NCBI GenBank assembly: GCA_002482705.1
Contig: DLGM01000398.1
Coordinates: 1 to 6,300 of the forward strand
From: Cyanobacteria bacterium UBA7694
GTDB taxonomy: Bacteria > Cyanobacteriota > Sericytochromatia > UBA7694
Direction of reading: 5' to 3'
DNA: 6,300 bases
Shown here: positions 5,698-6,300 of the stretch, piece after piece
How the letters are laid out: every line of letters begins with the position of its first letter
How positions within the stretch are numbered: position 1 is the first letter of the stretch
Made by a program: the position numbers and the translations under genes
Notes under the pieces: model-generated
Told to the model about the DNA's origin: nothing
What the model saw: the letters and a program-made list of their open reading frames with translations, nothing else
The model's database searches: none

Positions 5698-6300
5698 GAC
5701 CATTCTTTTTGAGCCACTCACAGCTATCAGGATCTTTAAATGCACAGCCTTTTTGGTATAAACTCAAGGCTTCTGCTCCCTGACGCAGTTGGGCTAAGGC
5801 GCGGTAAGCCCGGCCCAAATCGCCTTGTACCGAACTGTTTAAGACACTAATGGCATCAAAAAGCCGAGACGTTTGTTCCCAGGCCTGAATGGCCGATTTT
5901 TGGCGTTCAATGGCCTGAGCAGGAGCCGTTGTCACCAATTGATTGCCTTCCACATGGGCCAATAACCCCAGATTGTAATAGAGCTGAACCTGTTGACTGA
6001 TGGGCAATCGACTCACCAATTGCTGATCAATAATCTGGCGATAGACTTGTTCGGCCTCTTTTACTGCCGAAGGAAATTGCCCCTGATCCAGAGCTTTGGC
6101 CTGAGATTCAAGCAAAATGTCGCCCAATAACAAAAGCCCCTCCGGGTTCAGGGGCGCCTGTGCCCGCAGGGCACGCGCCTCGCGCTCAGCAGCCCCCCCA
6201 TCCCCACGCAGACGATAGGCACGCGCCAATTCTAAGCGCGCTTCTTCCTGTTTGGGATTGGCCTGCAAAATCTTGCCAAAGACCGCAATCGCCGCATCTA
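5687..6300 (-). CDS. TPR-repeat protein, N-terminus beyond window edge
   Basis: The frame is open to the window edge; the first complete codon is GAT at 6298-6296. The TTG at 6268 is an internal Leu, not a start. About 203 residues are visible. They form helix pairs of tetratricopeptide type: an A-I-A-V-F-G-K-I-L-Q-A-N-P helix, then A-R-L-E-L-A-R-A-Y-R-L-R-G-D, then L-L-L-L-G-D-I-L-L-E, later Y-Y-N-L-G-L-L-A and finally G-D-L-G-R-A-Y-R-A-L-A with E-A-L-S-L-Y-Q. The last repeat ends Y-Q-K-G-C-A-F-K-D-P-D-S-C-E-W-L-K-K, resembling Sel1-type repeats. TPRs are protein-binding scaffolds; no partner or enzyme domain is visible here, and a signal peptide, if any, lies outside. It is first in the visible part of an operon with the DUF2256 and photolyase genes, overlapping the DUF2256 start by 11 bases. 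The operon promoter is not in the window. Confidence 0.85.
   Translation of the reverse strand, partial: DAAIAVFGKILQANPKQEEARLELARAYRLRGDGGAAEREARALRAQAPLNPEGLLLLGDILLESQAKALDQGQFPSAVKEAEQVYRQIIDQQLVSRLPISQQVQLYYNLGLLAHVEGNQLVTTAPAQAIERQKSAIQAWEQTSRLFDAISVLNSSVQGDLGRAYRALAQLRQGAEALSLYQKGCAFKDPDSCEWLKKNGHGV

Noticed and set aside
5698..5745. Longer DUF2256 start at GTG 5745
   Set aside because: The extra 16 residues do not resemble the family N-terminus and lie entirely within the TPR coding region; ATG 5697 gives the usual family length.

Overview
The window is bacterial chromosomal DNA with roughly even base composition. It carries two convergent gene blocks separated by a strong bidirectional terminator. 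The lineage cannot be fixed from 6.3 kb. The C-terminal ATPase half of SbcC reads most like cyanobacterial and related (for example Vampirovibrionia/Melainabacteria-type) SbcC proteins; this is a judgement from memory and is weakly held. No tRNA, rRNA, CRISPR array or insertion sequence is visible. No gap between genes exceeds 300 bases.

Plus strand, 1-4224. The window opens with a perfect 83-bp inverted repeat (1-83 against 112-194, 28-base spacer). It folds the sbcC reading frame back on itself and most likely marks a chimeric sequence end. From about 84 to 2403 the frame encodes the coiled-coil arms, zinc hook and C-terminal ATPase half of SbcC, the ATPase subunit of the SbcCD nuclease; the N-terminal ATPase half is missing. 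After a 156-base gap with a possible promoter comes an unrecognised gene spanning 2560-4224. One in-frame TAG at 3532-3534 splits it into a 324-codon and a roughly 229-codon part. Its N-terminal third holds two diverged copies of a module of about 63 residues, each with the same H-x2-H-x7-C-x2-C spacing. This looks like an undescribed tandem zinc-binding architecture.

Minus strand, 6300-4267, reading right to left. A TPR-repeat protein cut by the window edge overlaps by 11 bases a 46-residue four-cysteine DUF2256 protein. Nine bases later comes a DASH-type cryptochrome/photolyase. The tight packing indicates one operon. The photolyase stop codon lies within the terminator hairpin shared with the plus-strand block.

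Both blocks touch DNA repair: SbcCD processes hairpins and ends, and the DASH protein repairs UV photoproducts or senses light. The split gene next to sbcC has no assigned role; a DNA-related role is only a guess from position and possible zinc sites.
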